DNA from: Atriophallophorus winterbourni
Lineage: Eukaryota; Platyhelminthes; Trematoda; Plagiorchiida; Microphallidae
Direction of reading: 5' to 3'
DNA: 64,000 nucleotides
Assembly: GCA_013407085.1 (NCBI GenBank)
Contig: JACCGJ010013241.1
Span: 35,371 to 99,370 of the forward strand
Under the pieces are notes generated by a model. That model made no database searches. It was not told where the DNA came from and worked only from the letters and a program-made list of their open reading frames with translations. This document shows, piece after piece, positions 30,301 to 40,395 of the stretch. A program made the position numbers and the translations under genes. Each line of letters opens with the position of its first letter. Position 1 is the stretch's first letter.

Positions 30301-32843
30301 AACACATCAAAACGGATTAATGAAATGTTTGTGTTCAGTAAATAACGCCGAAAGAAATCACGCATACAAAAATCCTCATTTGCATGCATCTTCATCAAAC
30401 ACACCACACGATCGGTTTTGTGCTGTTTGCATTCATCAGAGAGGGACAATACAATCGAGATCTGCACACCTTGAAACAGTGGAGAAACGGTAAACAAGAT
30501 GTGAGCCTGTAAGCTCCTGTTGGATAAGGCTGGTACAATTAACCACTTCAATCACGGCTGTCGGCACACATGTAGATGGGATTGAACAAAAAACCTACAT
30601 TTGTATGCATTTTCATCACACACCCTACAACCAGCTCCATGCTGTTTGCACTTATCAGCTAGGCGCAGTGAGATCAGCATCTGCATGCCACGAAACAGTG
30701 GAGAGATGATAACATGGGTAAAGTGAAAAATCTCATTATTATAAAAGCACCGTAAACACAGTGAAGCGTGTTAATGAAATATTTGTGTTCAAAAAATAAG
30801 ACCAATAACGCATACATTTTCACGAGTTCTTTAAACTCGAGTCCTAAAGTGGTGACATATAGATACCATTACTGGAAGCCTCTGACACAGACCAGATCGC
30901 AGAAACCGAAGAATGCATCAGACGAACCTGTGATGATGGTATGAAAGCACAAGCCTAATCCAGGCAAAGTGCCGTACAGTCAGAGACTGCAAGTGAGCTA
31001 CGATACCGTCAGGTTGACCAGGCTTAGACAGATATTATAAGAAAGGGACAAGGGAAAATGGCAGTGAGACTACAGCATGTTTCCGCATGCAGCGCAGTAC
31101 CGGCGATAAGGCAATATAGCACAGTGTTACCTGTGCAGTAAATGAGTAATGCACAATTATATATCCGTGCAAAAGTGGAGCGATAATCGAAAGCGACCAA
31201 TATCAAAGGATACAGAGTCCCATCACGATCAAGGTTTCCGCAACGAACTGGTAATCCGAACTGGGGTAGATAAAAGCTTTCTAAATATACAAATGTTGGT
31301 TATGATTAACAGAGCGTACGATTTCTCCTTCTCGGGTCGCATGGAGCAACGGGGGACCCCGAATTTGATTGAAAACTTGTCCAGAAATGCCGCAAAATAT
31401 AACACCCTGATAAAAAGGGTAAATTAAAAGAGGAGCTCAAACAAAAATGGATAACATATGTATGTATGTATGTATGAAAGCACAAGCTTGATCTAGGCAA
31501 AGTACCGCACAGTCATACACTGCACGTGGGCTAAGATACTGCCAGGTTTCGCAGGCCTAGACAGATGAGAAACAATATAGAAATTGAAATAGTATTGAGA
31601 CTCCAACATATGATAACATATAAATGATTACTTAGTGTTGGAAGGTATTTGCAATATGCAAAAAACGTCTGAACTACGAGGTTACTTTGCGACATATGTG
31701 GCACGAGTCATATATCAGTTATGCTATTGCCAAATAATGAATTATATATATATATATATATCATACATACTATGACGATAACATTAAGAAACCAATGTGT
31801 TTCAGGGAATTCAATCAAATCATATGCTCATATTGGATAGAGACAGTCAATCAACCGGGGAAATCATGAAGGAGATATTCACGCCATTAACGAGCACAAT
31901 ATGTGCCTTAAAATCCATTCAGTTAGTTAATGATAGAAGCAACGCATACCTATCAAGAACTATTCGCACATATTTTACAAATCAAGTTTACGACAGTATT
32001 AGTAAACTACGAAGTTGACCGAAAAACTGCACGATGAATTTGCTGATTATTGACATTGAATGAAACTTACCAAAGCCAACGTGCGCCACAACGTAACATT
32101 GAATAAATAGTCAAAACTGCTACGGCGAAACCAGAGAGCGGCACCACCGAGCGTCATAAATAACGTCAACAATATAGTCCACGTATAGCTGGGTTGGTAG
32201 ATCACTCGAATCTGTATGTATCGTGTTTATAATAGAAAAGAAAAAATACCTGTATTGAAGTTTGGAACTGGATCCACTCAGCGATTGAATGAGCGCTGTA
32301 ACCAACATGATGAAGTTGCATATGTTCGGCCGTCTTTAGACTACTTTTAGGACCGATGTGTATGATACTAGGGGCAGTCCGTAGATTTAACTGAACAGAT
32401 AAATGTGAGCGAAATCGCTTACCAGATCGAAAACTCCGTTGGCGTCATCATAATCAACAATAGCGAAATGAAGAGCACCGGTTCTTTGTTGCGAATACCT
32501 CCAAGATTTCGCAACGAGATGAAATTGTTCCGATGCTTCCCTGAGAAAAATGAAATTGTCTCGGGAATCACGTACTTGCACTGTACACATCCACGCTGCG
32601 GTTCTAGTGCAACTAATAAGAATATAATGGAATAATTCCTAGGGGTTGAGATGGCGAAAGTACGGAAGTCTTCCTCTTTGAATTTGAGAACTGGTTTGGC
32701 CAGTGACATTTCATTCAGTCGACGGAATCTAGTTTCCAAACTCTTGAAATGAATTAGTTAGGTATTTGCGACATATTTACATCATCACGGGCAGCAGTAA
32801 CCACACAAAACAAAGTCAGAACCACTTCAAACAAGAACAGCAT
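27308..32843 (-). CDS. TUSC3: OST3-type oligosaccharyltransferase subunit / magnesium transporter (TUSC3/MAGT1 homolog), complete
   Basis: Ten exons: 32843-32781, 32742-32576, 32540-32423, 32390-32250, 32211-32071, 31406-31320, 31280-31214, 30177-30106, 27488-27398, 27323-27308 (963 bp, 320 residues; human homologs have about 335-348). All phases agree. Start: ATG at 32843 opens a signal peptide (FLFEVVLTLFCVVTAA). A lumenal thioredoxin-like domain follows with the redox motif C-V-Q-C at 73-76, then SWRYSQQRTGALHFAIVDYD. Four membrane segments lie at about 170-188, 205-222, 254-272 and 287-307. Landmarks are SGQVFNQIRGPP, SSDYQFVAETLIV and the terminal IFRRKYHGYPYSFFFK. The family sits in the ER oligosaccharyltransferase complex (STT3B type), forming mixed disulfides with substrates to aid N-glycosylation; Mg2+ transport is also proposed. 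Five introns are 32-39 bp. An acceptor-like TTTTTCAG ends 10 bp before the ATG. Confidence 0.96.
30320..30720 (-). repeat. Two adjacent hammerhead-bearing Penelope-type units, decayed
   Basis: On the minus strand one unit holds CTGATAAGTGCAAACAGCAT (about 30665-30645) and the next CTGATGAATGCAAACAGCAC (about 30437-30418). They are spaced about 230 bp apart in the same orientation. Each is followed by GGTGTGTGATGAAAATGCAT or GGTGTGTTTGATGAAGATGC and preceded by CACTGTTTC. In both, the GAAAC box or stem II is mutated (AAAAC; GGAGC), so neither should cleave. Tandem units fit the partial tandem arrangement of Penelope-like terminal repeats. They lie in OST3 intron 7 (exon 31280-31214 to exon 30177-30106). 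Confidence 0.72.
30938..31168 (-). repeat. Repeat A copy 8
   Basis: It shows the full set of landmarks: GTATGAAAGCACAAGCC, GGCAAAGTGCCGTACAG, GCTTAGACAGA, CATGTTTCCGCATGCAG and ...ATATCCGTGCA. Its 5' end lies only about 45 bp from OST3 exon 31280-31214. Confidence 0.87.
31455..31610 (-). repeat. Repeat A copy 9, 5'-truncated, with (CATA)n tail
   Basis: On the plus strand TATGTATGTATGTATGTATG at 31457-31476 is followed by AAAGCACAAGCTTGATC, GCAAAGTACCGCACAG and GGCCTAGACAGATGAGA. The copy ends after GAGACTCCAAC. It lies about 50 bp from the acceptor of OST3 exon 31406-31320. Confidence 0.85.
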
Positions 32844-32974
32844 GATTGTAGTGCTGAAAAATGAAGAGATGGATTAAGTAGCGAATTGCCTTAACTATTA
32901 TCGATCAAATCAAGTATTTCTCACTAAACAACTTGACAAGCACACAAGTTCATGCAAACAGACTGTATGCATGC

Positions 32975-33150
32975 AATCACAAGACTGATCCAGACAAAAT
33001 GCCGCAGAGACACAAACTGCATGTGAGCTATGATACTGTCAGGTTGCCCAGACCTGAAGAGATGAGAAAGTAAACTTGAAATAGTAGTGGGACACCAGCG
33101 TAATTTTGCATTCAACTTAACTTAGCTTGGTGTTAGCTGCACAGCTCACA
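32975..33150 (-). repeat. Repeat A copy 10, upstream of OST3
   Basis: A diverged copy with CACAAGACTGATCCAG, CAGGTTGCCCAGACC and ACCAGCGTAATTTTGCAT. It begins about 130 bp upstream of the OST3 start codon, so it may overlap the promoter region. Confidence 0.75.
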
Positions 33151-33940
33151 ATTGCTGCAAAATTGCTCATCTGTGTGCGGTTTTGGTGAAAATATCTTAC
33201 CAGTGCGAAGTATTTTCAACAAAGCGTAAGAAAACACGATTTTGAGGCAATCTCAGATCTCAGCCTGGATCAAGGCTTGTTATTACACACTCAGCCCGAA
33301 GGATGGACTCCATTGACTTTAGAAATGATACTAGTTAGGGTTCTCATCTGTCTATGACATGTGGGGATTCTGGCACTACGATTTCTGTGCCAATCCGGGT
33401 GCAGGGTCTTGAAAGTACATAGCATAAGTCAGCGTTCAGGTAATCGCAGCACGTGACTAACCCAGCGTAGCCGATGCAGTTTAAGCTATATTAATATAAC
33501 GCTATAACCTTCAGAATTCTTATTACAAATGAACGTCTGGAGTATGAAACGGAACCACCTACAACCCACATAGAAAGAGCGGTTGTTTATAACTTGGAGA
33601 TGCTAGATATAATCTTTTCAATTTTTAACCCATACAAAAACAGCTCGAACTGTCGCTTTGTCGTGTCAACCATTTATATGACAATTTACGGTCGTTTAGA
33701 AATACGCATTAAAAATTTCATCATTTAACGATGCTGCATTGTTGATATAAAGGCAGAGATATGCGGAACACTTCACCGTTTCAAGTACCTGGTGGTCAAA
33801 GTGCTGTTTGATAAATACATCCAATTCAGAACCTTGCAAGTGGAATGCGCAAACGCGAGCTGAATGCTGGCATAGTACAAGTTAGCATGTTTATCGTGGT
33901 CCATATATTCAAGGGACAGTCGAAAAAAACAGGATATTAT
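33151..33940. other. Intergenic DNA, no gene recognised
   Basis: Short frames only. One stretch near 33720-33830 (GATGCTGCATTGTTGATATA, then ACTTCACCGTTTCAAGTACC) may be a worn LINE remnant of the type at 38.1 kb (CGATGCAGAATTATTGATA), but too little is left to be sure. Confidence 0.3.
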
Positions 33941-33944
33941 GTAT

Positions 33945-34178
33945 GTAGGTATTAAATCACAAGTCTGGATCGAGGTAGAAGGCTACAGATTCTAAGGTTG
34001 CAAGCGGGATAAAATGCTCTCAGGGTACTCAGGTCTAGACAGATACGATAAAGAAAAATAAAAAATGACAGTGAGACACTAGCGTGTTTCCGCATGCAGC
34101 TCAATATCGTTGGTAAATCAATACAGCACGATAACCTACACAGTACATAACTACTGTAAAATGACATATCCGTGGACT
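33945..34178 (-). repeat. Repeat A copy 11
   Basis: It starts TATGTATGTAGGTATTAAAT on the plus strand and carries CACAAGTCTGGATC, AGGTCTAGACAGATA, CTAGCGTGTTTCCGCATGCA and a diverged ...CACGATAACC end. Confidence 0.8.
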
Positions 34179-34326
34179 AACAGCAAAATCAAATCAAGAT
34201 GACCACCTGATCGAATATAAAGCTCGAGAGTCAGTGTCTTTGTTGCACAATTTAATAATGGTATTGATGACAAAATGGAAAACAAACTGAGAAATTATGC
34301 ATTTTTTCCATGTGTCTTAAGATTTG

Positions 34327-34392
34327 AATGTATGTATGTATGAAAGCACAAGCCTGATCCTGGCAAAGTGCCGCACAGTCATAGACTTGAAG
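34327..34392 (-). repeat. Repeat A copy 12, tail only
   Basis: GAATGTATGTATGTATGAAA is followed by GCACAAGCCTGATCCTGG and CAAAGTGCCGCACAGTCATA, after which similarity stops. A strongly 5'-truncated copy with its microsatellite tail. Confidence 0.88.
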
Positions 34393-34926
34393 CCATTGAA
34401 AGCCTTAATCTAGGGGCGTAGGGTGTTAACATATCTTTGCATGACAACAATGCACAACGAATAATTAAACGAGACGTTTTGAGCTACCGAATATATCGTA
34501 ATTTCAATATTTATATAAAAAAACTTCTCAAATATTGCTATGCATGGCAACATTTTAAGATCAGTCGAACAGTAAAATTTGGCCTACACAGCGATTTCTA
34601 AAGCAAAATTCATTTTTGGAGGCATTACGATGCTAAAAATATCGTGACGATAAGTGAGACTTATCCTTGGTTTGCCCTGATAAGGGCATTATGACAGATT
34701 CTCCTCAATGACGTGAAATAGTCAATTACAACCACACATCGGGTAGAAAAACGACTAACGTCGGTCAGCTTCCCTAAAGATAAATTGTGGTAACCTAACA
34801 GGACAACGAGATTTGAATTGCTTCGTGGATGGATAGTAAAATGGCAAACGGTAAATGGCTAAGGCTTATAATGCGTCAGACAAGAAAATGAAATAATTGC
34901 AAGTGACTAGCTGAATTGTTTTTATA

Positions 34927-35204
34927 ATGTTCAGCTCATCACGAAAAGCGCTGATTTTTATAGGTGAAGATTATGCATTCTCACCGATAGCTGCACGCCA
35001 CCGTCGTCTATCTTCAAAGGGATATTTATTTGGGGGGAGGATGAGATATTACAGTACACACGCAAAGTGGGTAGAGCGTTTGCTAGCTTTCGCCATTTAT
35101 GGCGTCGACGTGGTTTCACTCATACTACAGGTGGAATGTGCAATGCAGTGGACGCTTCACTCATCTATGGTTAAGAAACCTGGACTATCCAAGCGAAAGC
35201 TGGT
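34927..35204 (+). other. Unassigned open frame
   Basis: The first 90 or so codons of a 111-codon plus-strand frame (34927-35262), beginning MFSSSRKALIFIGEDY; the rest is repeat A sequence. No domain recognised. Likely chance. Confidence 0.15.
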
Positions 35205-35432
35205 CATTGCACGGATGTGCAATCGTGCAGTACTTCGTGCTGTGCGGCTAACACCGTGCTAAATTGATCGCCAGAGGTAGTGAGCTGCATGCTGAAACAG
35301 ACTGGAGTCTCACTACTATTTCCTGTTCTATTTCTTCCTCATATCTGTCTGGCAACCTGAAAGTAACTTAGCCCACGTACAGGCTCTGACTGTGCGGCAC
35401 TTTGCCTGGATCATACGTGTGCTTTCATATCA
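35205..35432 (+). repeat. Repeat A copy 13
   Basis: A near-complete sense copy: TTGCACGGATGTGCAATCG, CTGTGCGGCTAACACCGTG, AGCTGCATGCTGAAACAG, GAGTCTCACTACTATTTC, CTGACTGTGCGGCACTTTGC and TGTGCTTTCATATCATT. It abuts a family II LINE fragment. Confidence 0.9.
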
Positions 35433-35435
35433 TTG

Positions 35436-36022
35436 GTTTTCTGTTTTGACACCCGTTGCTTGCGTAGAATAGCTCGCATTAAGTTACAGCATCTCGTTGC
35501 AGATATGAATGTCTGCAAACGGGTTTTAGGACCGATAGGCCACCGATTGAGAAAAGTGCTGAAACTTGCTCGTTTGCTGTGGTTGCTACACGTTTTAAGA
35601 ATGCAACATCACTGCTTATTATACCGCGCCTCAATCACTGAACCCGGTAGAGGCTGGGACATACGACCAGTTGGCTAGTCAATGGCATGGTGCGCTGGGA
35701 TTAAGAAACGCTAAGTGGGAAGTATTCGTTTGTCTAGGCGCGATCCAGAAAGTCCACCTAATAGTTGGTTGGACAGCTTGCGCGATATGGCTGCAACCCG
35801 AAGTCGGTGTCATTTATGATGTGTCAATTTTTATAACCTATATCTTTGTATGACGATTGATACAAAAAATACGAAAATCATAAAAAACAAGCTGCTTTTT
35901 TCGCATTTGAATATTCCGCTCACACACTTTCTTTTTTACGCCTCTGCTTATCTGTCTTTCTTGCGCACATTGCTTGGCACTTTGACCACAGACCTGTGCT
36001 CGGTGATGATGATGATAGCTGT
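35436..36022 (+). mobile_element. RTE-like LINE family II, 3' end
   Basis: Coding remnants CLRRIARIKLQHLVADMNVC, RKVLKLARLLWLLHVLRM and GRGWDIRPVG (then a stop) precede the family II 3' UTR and a (GAT)n tail at 36003-36016. 5'-truncated and mutated. Confidence 0.82.
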
Positions 36023-36139
36023 ACCCATTTTGGGTTTGAGACATGTTTCCCGAGTAAGTTGGAAGATTTAACATGCATTAGAGGAATTTTATCGCTTTCT
36101 TTTGTTTTAAATGGTTTATCTACCATTTTCTCTATCTAA

Positions 36140-36268
36140 TCGTCATTACCATCATCATTATGAAAAACAGGGCTGCAACCAGACAAAGTGCCAAACAACA
36201 TGAACCATAATGAGCAGATAAGCAAGAGCGTAAGGGAAATTGGCAAGCGAATTATGTAAACAAGTTAT
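36140..36268 (-). mobile_element. RTE-like LINE family II, 3' UTR only
   Basis: On the plus strand it begins with ATTACCATCATCATTATGAA and continues with family II 3' UTR sequence (CAGACAAAGTGCCAA, GCAGATAAGCAAGAGCG). A very short 5'-truncated insertion, opposite in orientation to the copy just upstream. Confidence 0.72.
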
Positions 36269-36424
36269 AGTTTTGTTTCCTGTGAATTTTAAAATGATCT
36301 GATATATTAATATAGCATGAGACGTCTTGATACAAACGACAAAATATTTACCGGTGAACTATATTTGAACAAAAGCTCTGTTGATAAGTTGCTATTCGCT
36401 ATAATGCTACCCAGTTAGCTACGC

Positions 36425-36703
36425 CTACACAGTGAAAAATTCGTTCAATCTGTACCACTGAAAGTCATTAGCGCATTGCCAACGAGACAGTGAGGCTAGA
36501 GCGGTTTTCACCTTCCGGTGGAAGATAACCGACGTAGGAATTCGTATGCGAATTTTGACGCGGTCATCGTTTGATTTTTGAGGGAAAACGCAGCAAAGCT
36601 CACCCAGCAGGAGGTATTTCGGTAGGCGTCTAAGCATTATACTGTTATCAGGTCTAAAAGTTATTCCACGCCATCGACGAAGAAATTCGATTGAATATTG
36701 CAA
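36425..36703 (-). other. Unassigned 92-codon open frame
   Basis: An uninterrupted minus-strand frame contains FLRRWRGITFRPDNSIMLRR, LPKYLLLGELCCVF, VKIRIRIPTSVIF and the ending SRWQCANDFQWYRLNEFFTV before a TAG. It is not similar to the repeats in this window and its composition looks protein-like. No family was recognised and no splice structure could be tested, so it may be an exon, a unique retroelement remnant or chance. Confidence 0.3.
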
Positions 36704-37202
36704 AATTCAGTGAAACATCGAGGATAAATGCGTGATGTCAGAAAATCTGGGCACAACTGTAGTCTTGACTTCTGTTAGGAGGACACCCGACTAACGAATA
36801 AAACAAGCCGGATTACCTGATTGACCGAAGTTCGCAACGTAGAAAAACTGATGATGGGTGAACTATGTTGTACCTTGGCAACAAACCCCTATCTCGCCCA
36901 TGACAACCAACTTCCATCATTCCCTCTATGCATTTTCCCATGAGTATTCTGCACCAGCAAACGTTCACTTCGTTGACATACAAATACAAACCATGTCCAC
37001 GGTCGAATGCACTCACCGGGCGAATGGACCTTGGAATCCCGATCAACGTCCCATTCCTGTCTTGTTCTCTTTTCCTGACTGCTGGGTCAAGAACAACCCA
37101 TAGATGATATAGCGCAATGATTGTCTCTGCTGCAACATCGACGATTCATCCATCGTAACAATGGGGCGACGGGAATAAAAGAACCCATCATCATCATCAT
37201 CA

Positions 37203-37562
37203 TCAAAGACAGTATTACACCGGTAGCACGTACCGAATGCTTAACTCCCATACAACCATGAAAAAGTCAAATCCTAAAAGATGGGGAAGGGTGGAACTTA
37301 AATCGCTACGGCTTCTATAGAAGAGTAGGCACAAACAAACTGGGAAGAGGTGCCTACACCTCGAATGGAACATACATTCAAACAAGTTTCGTGAACGAGT
37401 AGAGCGACATCAACATGGCAGCTTTCTTGCGGCTTTCACTGCATGCATCATCAATAAGCTTTTCTCGTCACACGTTGACAACGTACAAGGTAAGCAACAC
37501 TCCAAGAATATGCTTAGTGCAAGGACCGCCATTGAACACGTTTCGGGACATTATCCTGAAGC
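37203..37562 (+). repeat. Repeat B copy 2, uninterrupted
   Basis: It aligns in order with the two halves of repeat B copy 1 at 5.15-5.73 kb without the repeat A insertion. A (CAT)n run (37187-37205) lies immediately upstream. Confidence 0.72.
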
Positions 37563-37634
37563 GTAAACTAACCATGCGATAATCTTGTCGCGGGGACACA
37601 GCCTTGAAGACGCGCTGCGCCTACTTTGGAAAGG

Positions 37635-38765
37635 CTACTAGTAAGGGTTATTAACTGCCTTGCCATGTGACGGTTTGGCCACCCCGAGATTTACGCCAAT
37701 CAGAATGTGGCGTCGCAAAAAGAATCTGTTTCGGAAGTCGGTGGTCCGGCATCCGTAAAACGTGACGCAACCAGCGTAACCTATGCATGTTGATCTGCTT
37801 CTCAATATCAACATTACTACCGAACAACTTATTTCGAAGAGCATCGGTGCGTATGCGATTGTAACAGCTAACACCTCGAATGCTGGGAGACACCGGTTGT
37901 CATATACTTGGAGACGCTGAATGTGTTCTTTACGTAAGGTCCAGGTTTCGCATCCATATAGTAACACAGCCCAAACTGTTGCTTTATAGACTCTACCCTT
38001 GAGTAACTGAGATAGTCCTTTCTGACGTCAGAGGTGACCTAGGTTGCGGAATGCTATGGTCGCGTGCCGAGACCTCGTCATCTAACGATGCAGAATTATT
38101 GATACAACTACCGAGATACGTAAAACGATCTACAATTTCAAGCGCCTGATTGTCAAGTAATAAAGTGTTGTTTGATATATCGATGTCCTGCAGCAGAACA
38201 CTGCACTTAGAGGGTGCAAAACGCATTCTAAATGCGGGCACAATACTAGGTAGCTTGTTGAGTATCGCCTGTGCATCTGTGTACGAGTCGAAGAGCAGAA
38301 CTATATCATCAGCATAATCCAAGTCGAGAAGCTTGACGCCTGGCATTATGTGAACTCCGAAAGCTGGGGCACCATCGTTGCACAATTCCATAATTGCATC
38401 AATTACAAAATTGAACAAAAACGGAGAAATCGGGCATCCTTGTCGGACGCCACTTGTGGTGTGGAATTTGGGTGAGACTTCGTTGTAAACCCTAACGCAT
38501 CCGGATGTATGAGCATAAAGTGCACGTAGTATGTTGACATACTTTTGCGGAACGCCTTTGCACAGCAAGGTGTTAAACAGGGCATTTCGATCGACTGAAT
38601 CAAATGCTCCTTTGAAGTCTAAAAAGATGGCTATTGTCGGCTGTCGATAAGTGTGCCGCAGTTCTAAGATCCGTCGAAGAGTAAAAATGTGGTCGGCACA
38701 GCCTCTGCCAGGCCGGAAGCCAGCTTGCTGCTCTGAAGAACCCAGCAATAGGAAATAGCAATCCC
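37635..38765 (-). mobile_element. RTE-like LINE reverse transcriptase fragment
   Basis: The frame 38748-37993 carries QQAGFRPGRGCADHIFTLRR, IAIFLDFKGAFDSVDRNALF, SGVRQGCPISPFLFNFVIDA and the catalytic LDLDYADDIVLLFDS, followed by EIVDRFTYLGSCINNSA. Shifted frames add [20 protein letters not shown] and [20 protein letters not shown], ending [10 protein letters not shown]. The palm is intact but the thumb side is frameshifted twice. The endonuclease is absent (5' truncation). The same lineage is represented at 2.3-2.9 kb. Confidence 0.9.
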
Positions 38766-38868
38766 AACATGAAGAAGCTTAAGCCCGTTTGATACTGACT
38801 CTTTTGAAAAATCTTAGTGCCATATCCGAAGACAAGAAGACTGGTGTACAAAACCCAGCGGTGGACGC

Positions 38869-38894
38869 ATAATAATAATAATAATAATAATAAC
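38869..38894. repeat. (AAT)n microsatellite
   Basis: About eight AAT units lie directly before the gypsy gag-like frame; they are read as an asparagine run in that frame. Confidence 0.95.
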
Positions 38895-39165
38895 GCAATC
38901 ATCAACAGAATCCCCGAAATCAATTACGACCCAGAAAGCGGTTTCACCTTGGAATCTTGGCTCAGCAGATTCAAGGATGTGTTCCAATCCGATCTTAGCA
39001 ATGCTGATGATGGTCGTAAAACGAGGCTGCTGTTGAGAACACTGGACACGTTGGAACATGGGAAGTTTTGCAACTTCATTTTGCCGAAATCCCCAAGTTC
39101 ATTTACTTTTGATCAGATTGTACAGTTGTTAGAGGGAATTTCTATGAACAGTCTTATTTTGTTTA
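38895..39165 (+). pseudogene. Ty3/gypsy-type retrotransposon Gag remnant
   Basis: The frame contains IPEINYDPESGFTLESWLSR followed by F-K-D-V-F, then KTRLLLRTLDTLEHGKFCNF and ILPKSPSSFTFDQIVQLLEG. This is the capsid-like pattern of CsRn1/Boudicca-like Gag (W...R, L-L-L-R-x-L, H-x3-x-N-x-I-L-P). It stops at about 39170 with no protease following. Together with the protease remnant near 17.2 kb, this shows the clade was present. Confidence 0.72.
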
Positions 39166-39224
39166 ATAGGTAATATAATTGCTTGACATTGATCAAGGAG
39201 AATTGTGATGATTTTGTGACGTAC

Positions 39225-39700
39225 GCAAGTTGACACGTTCTTGTTTCCGGATATCCGGAAAGTAAAGTAGTGGTTCTCTTCACCAGTACGGTGAGAGGTA
39301 ATCGATTCAGGATGATCGACGTTGTTGCTTGCATACGATCTAAAATTGCGGGGTTCGGCATCTACGCTGGGCAATGCCCGCTGGAAGAAATTAACAAAAT
39401 TTGGCTTCATCTTAATGGTGATTGCTACTGATAAACGACCAAGAATGTACCTTTCTTCAACTGGGATCTGGTCGACCGCCTCGATCATAATACACCGAAA
39501 GCAGTCGCTCGACCAGTAGCAGACGATAAAGATTTTGGACTTAGTGTTTGGCCCATTGAGAGCCAAAGCGGACGCTGAGAAGTAGATCGGAGAGGTAAAC
39601 CGTTTGGTCTGAGCAAATCGTAGATCATTTACTGTTAAAACAGATGATGCGTTCAATGTGTTGTATAGCGCACACATCAAACCCATCATTGAGCATGGAC
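39225..39700 (-). repeat. LINE-type 3' region with conserved hairpin (repeat C)
   Basis: The plus-strand block CTTGTTTCCGGATATCCGGA, then GTTCTCTTCACCAGTACGGT and GAGAGGTAATCGATT, resembles 41280-41340. It contains the hairpin also found after LINE ORF2 ends at 42.25 and 48.49 kb. A 186-codon minus frame (39689-39129) covers the block but has no recognised domain and is probably chance. Confidence 0.5.
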
Positions 39701-39724
39701 TTGAGCTGTCAAACCATTAACTAC

Positions 39725-39968
39725 AGGAAAGTACAATGCGTGAGCGATGTAATGCCGTGCAGCAACGTGCCGCACAGTCAGGAGACTGCACGTGGGTTGA
39801 GTACTGTCAGGTTGCCCGGGCCTAGAGAGATAGGACAAAATAATAGACAAGAAAAATAGAAATGATAGTGAGATTCCAGGTGTTGCAGCATGCAAATAGA
39901 TTACCGTTGGCCAATCAATTAGCACGATGTAGCCGCCACAGACAGAAATACTGTGCGATTGCAAATCC
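39725..39968 (-). repeat. Repeat A copy 14
   Basis: A diverged copy: CAACGTGCCGCACAGTCAGG, TGCACGTGGGTTGAG, TGTCAGGTTGCCCGGGCCTA and CAATCAATTAGCACGATGTA, with the ...CTGTGCGATTGCAAATCCG end. The tail region is damaged. Confidence 0.78.
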
Positions 39969-40395
39969 GAACAGTATATTGATGAGCTGTCGATGTATTT
40001 AACGCTCACAATGAATGCCAGAACGTGAGGTCATCCTATGAAGCTTTAAAAGCGAAAAACAGTGACTTGATGCGAAGTGCACCTAATCCACCAGGATATT
40101 AAACATGGAATGGTCTTCCGGGAAATCTATATGCGAACACGAATGAGTAGTTAAAAGATGCACTTGTCAAATGCTTCGCGTTGTTTCATAAGAATGAACA
40201 TCAGGTCAAGGGCTGGATTACGTCAATGAAGAGTATGTGAAGCGGCTTACACGGGGCAACCATCTACCTACTATACAAAAGAAGCGTAGTTTCTGTTTCG
40301 TCTTACTGTGAACAGATGGGCATTCGACGAGATTTTCAGGATGCCTAAGATGCTTCAATGCGCATCATAGCTAGTGGTTGAACGTTCGAAACGCA
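39969..40395. other. No gene recognised
   Basis: Spacer between two repeat A copies. No open frame or family similarity was seen. Confidence 0.4.

Noticed and set aside
31797..32018. 73-codon plus-strand open frame in an OST3 intron; also a minus-strand AHIVLVNG stretch near 31890 that looked like an OST3 exon
   Set aside because: The true OST3 exons for this region were found at 31406-31320 and 31280-31214 with matching phases and better similarity; the stretch at 31890 has an in-frame stop just upstream.
36813..37103. Overlapping frames on both strands (81 codons plus, 77 minus)
   Set aside because: No recognised domain; a good GTGAGT-type donor on the minus strand near 37020 is suggestive but nothing else supports an exon.
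37187..37205. (CAT)n run as the 3' tail of a family II LINE
   Set aside because: The adjacent sequence is repeat B and lacks the family II 3' UTR, so it is treated as an independent microsatellite or a repeat B end.
39129..39689. 186-codon minus-strand frame
   Set aside because: It runs across a repeat with a non-coding hairpin and the complement of a LINE-like region; no motif or family resemblance. Considered chance.
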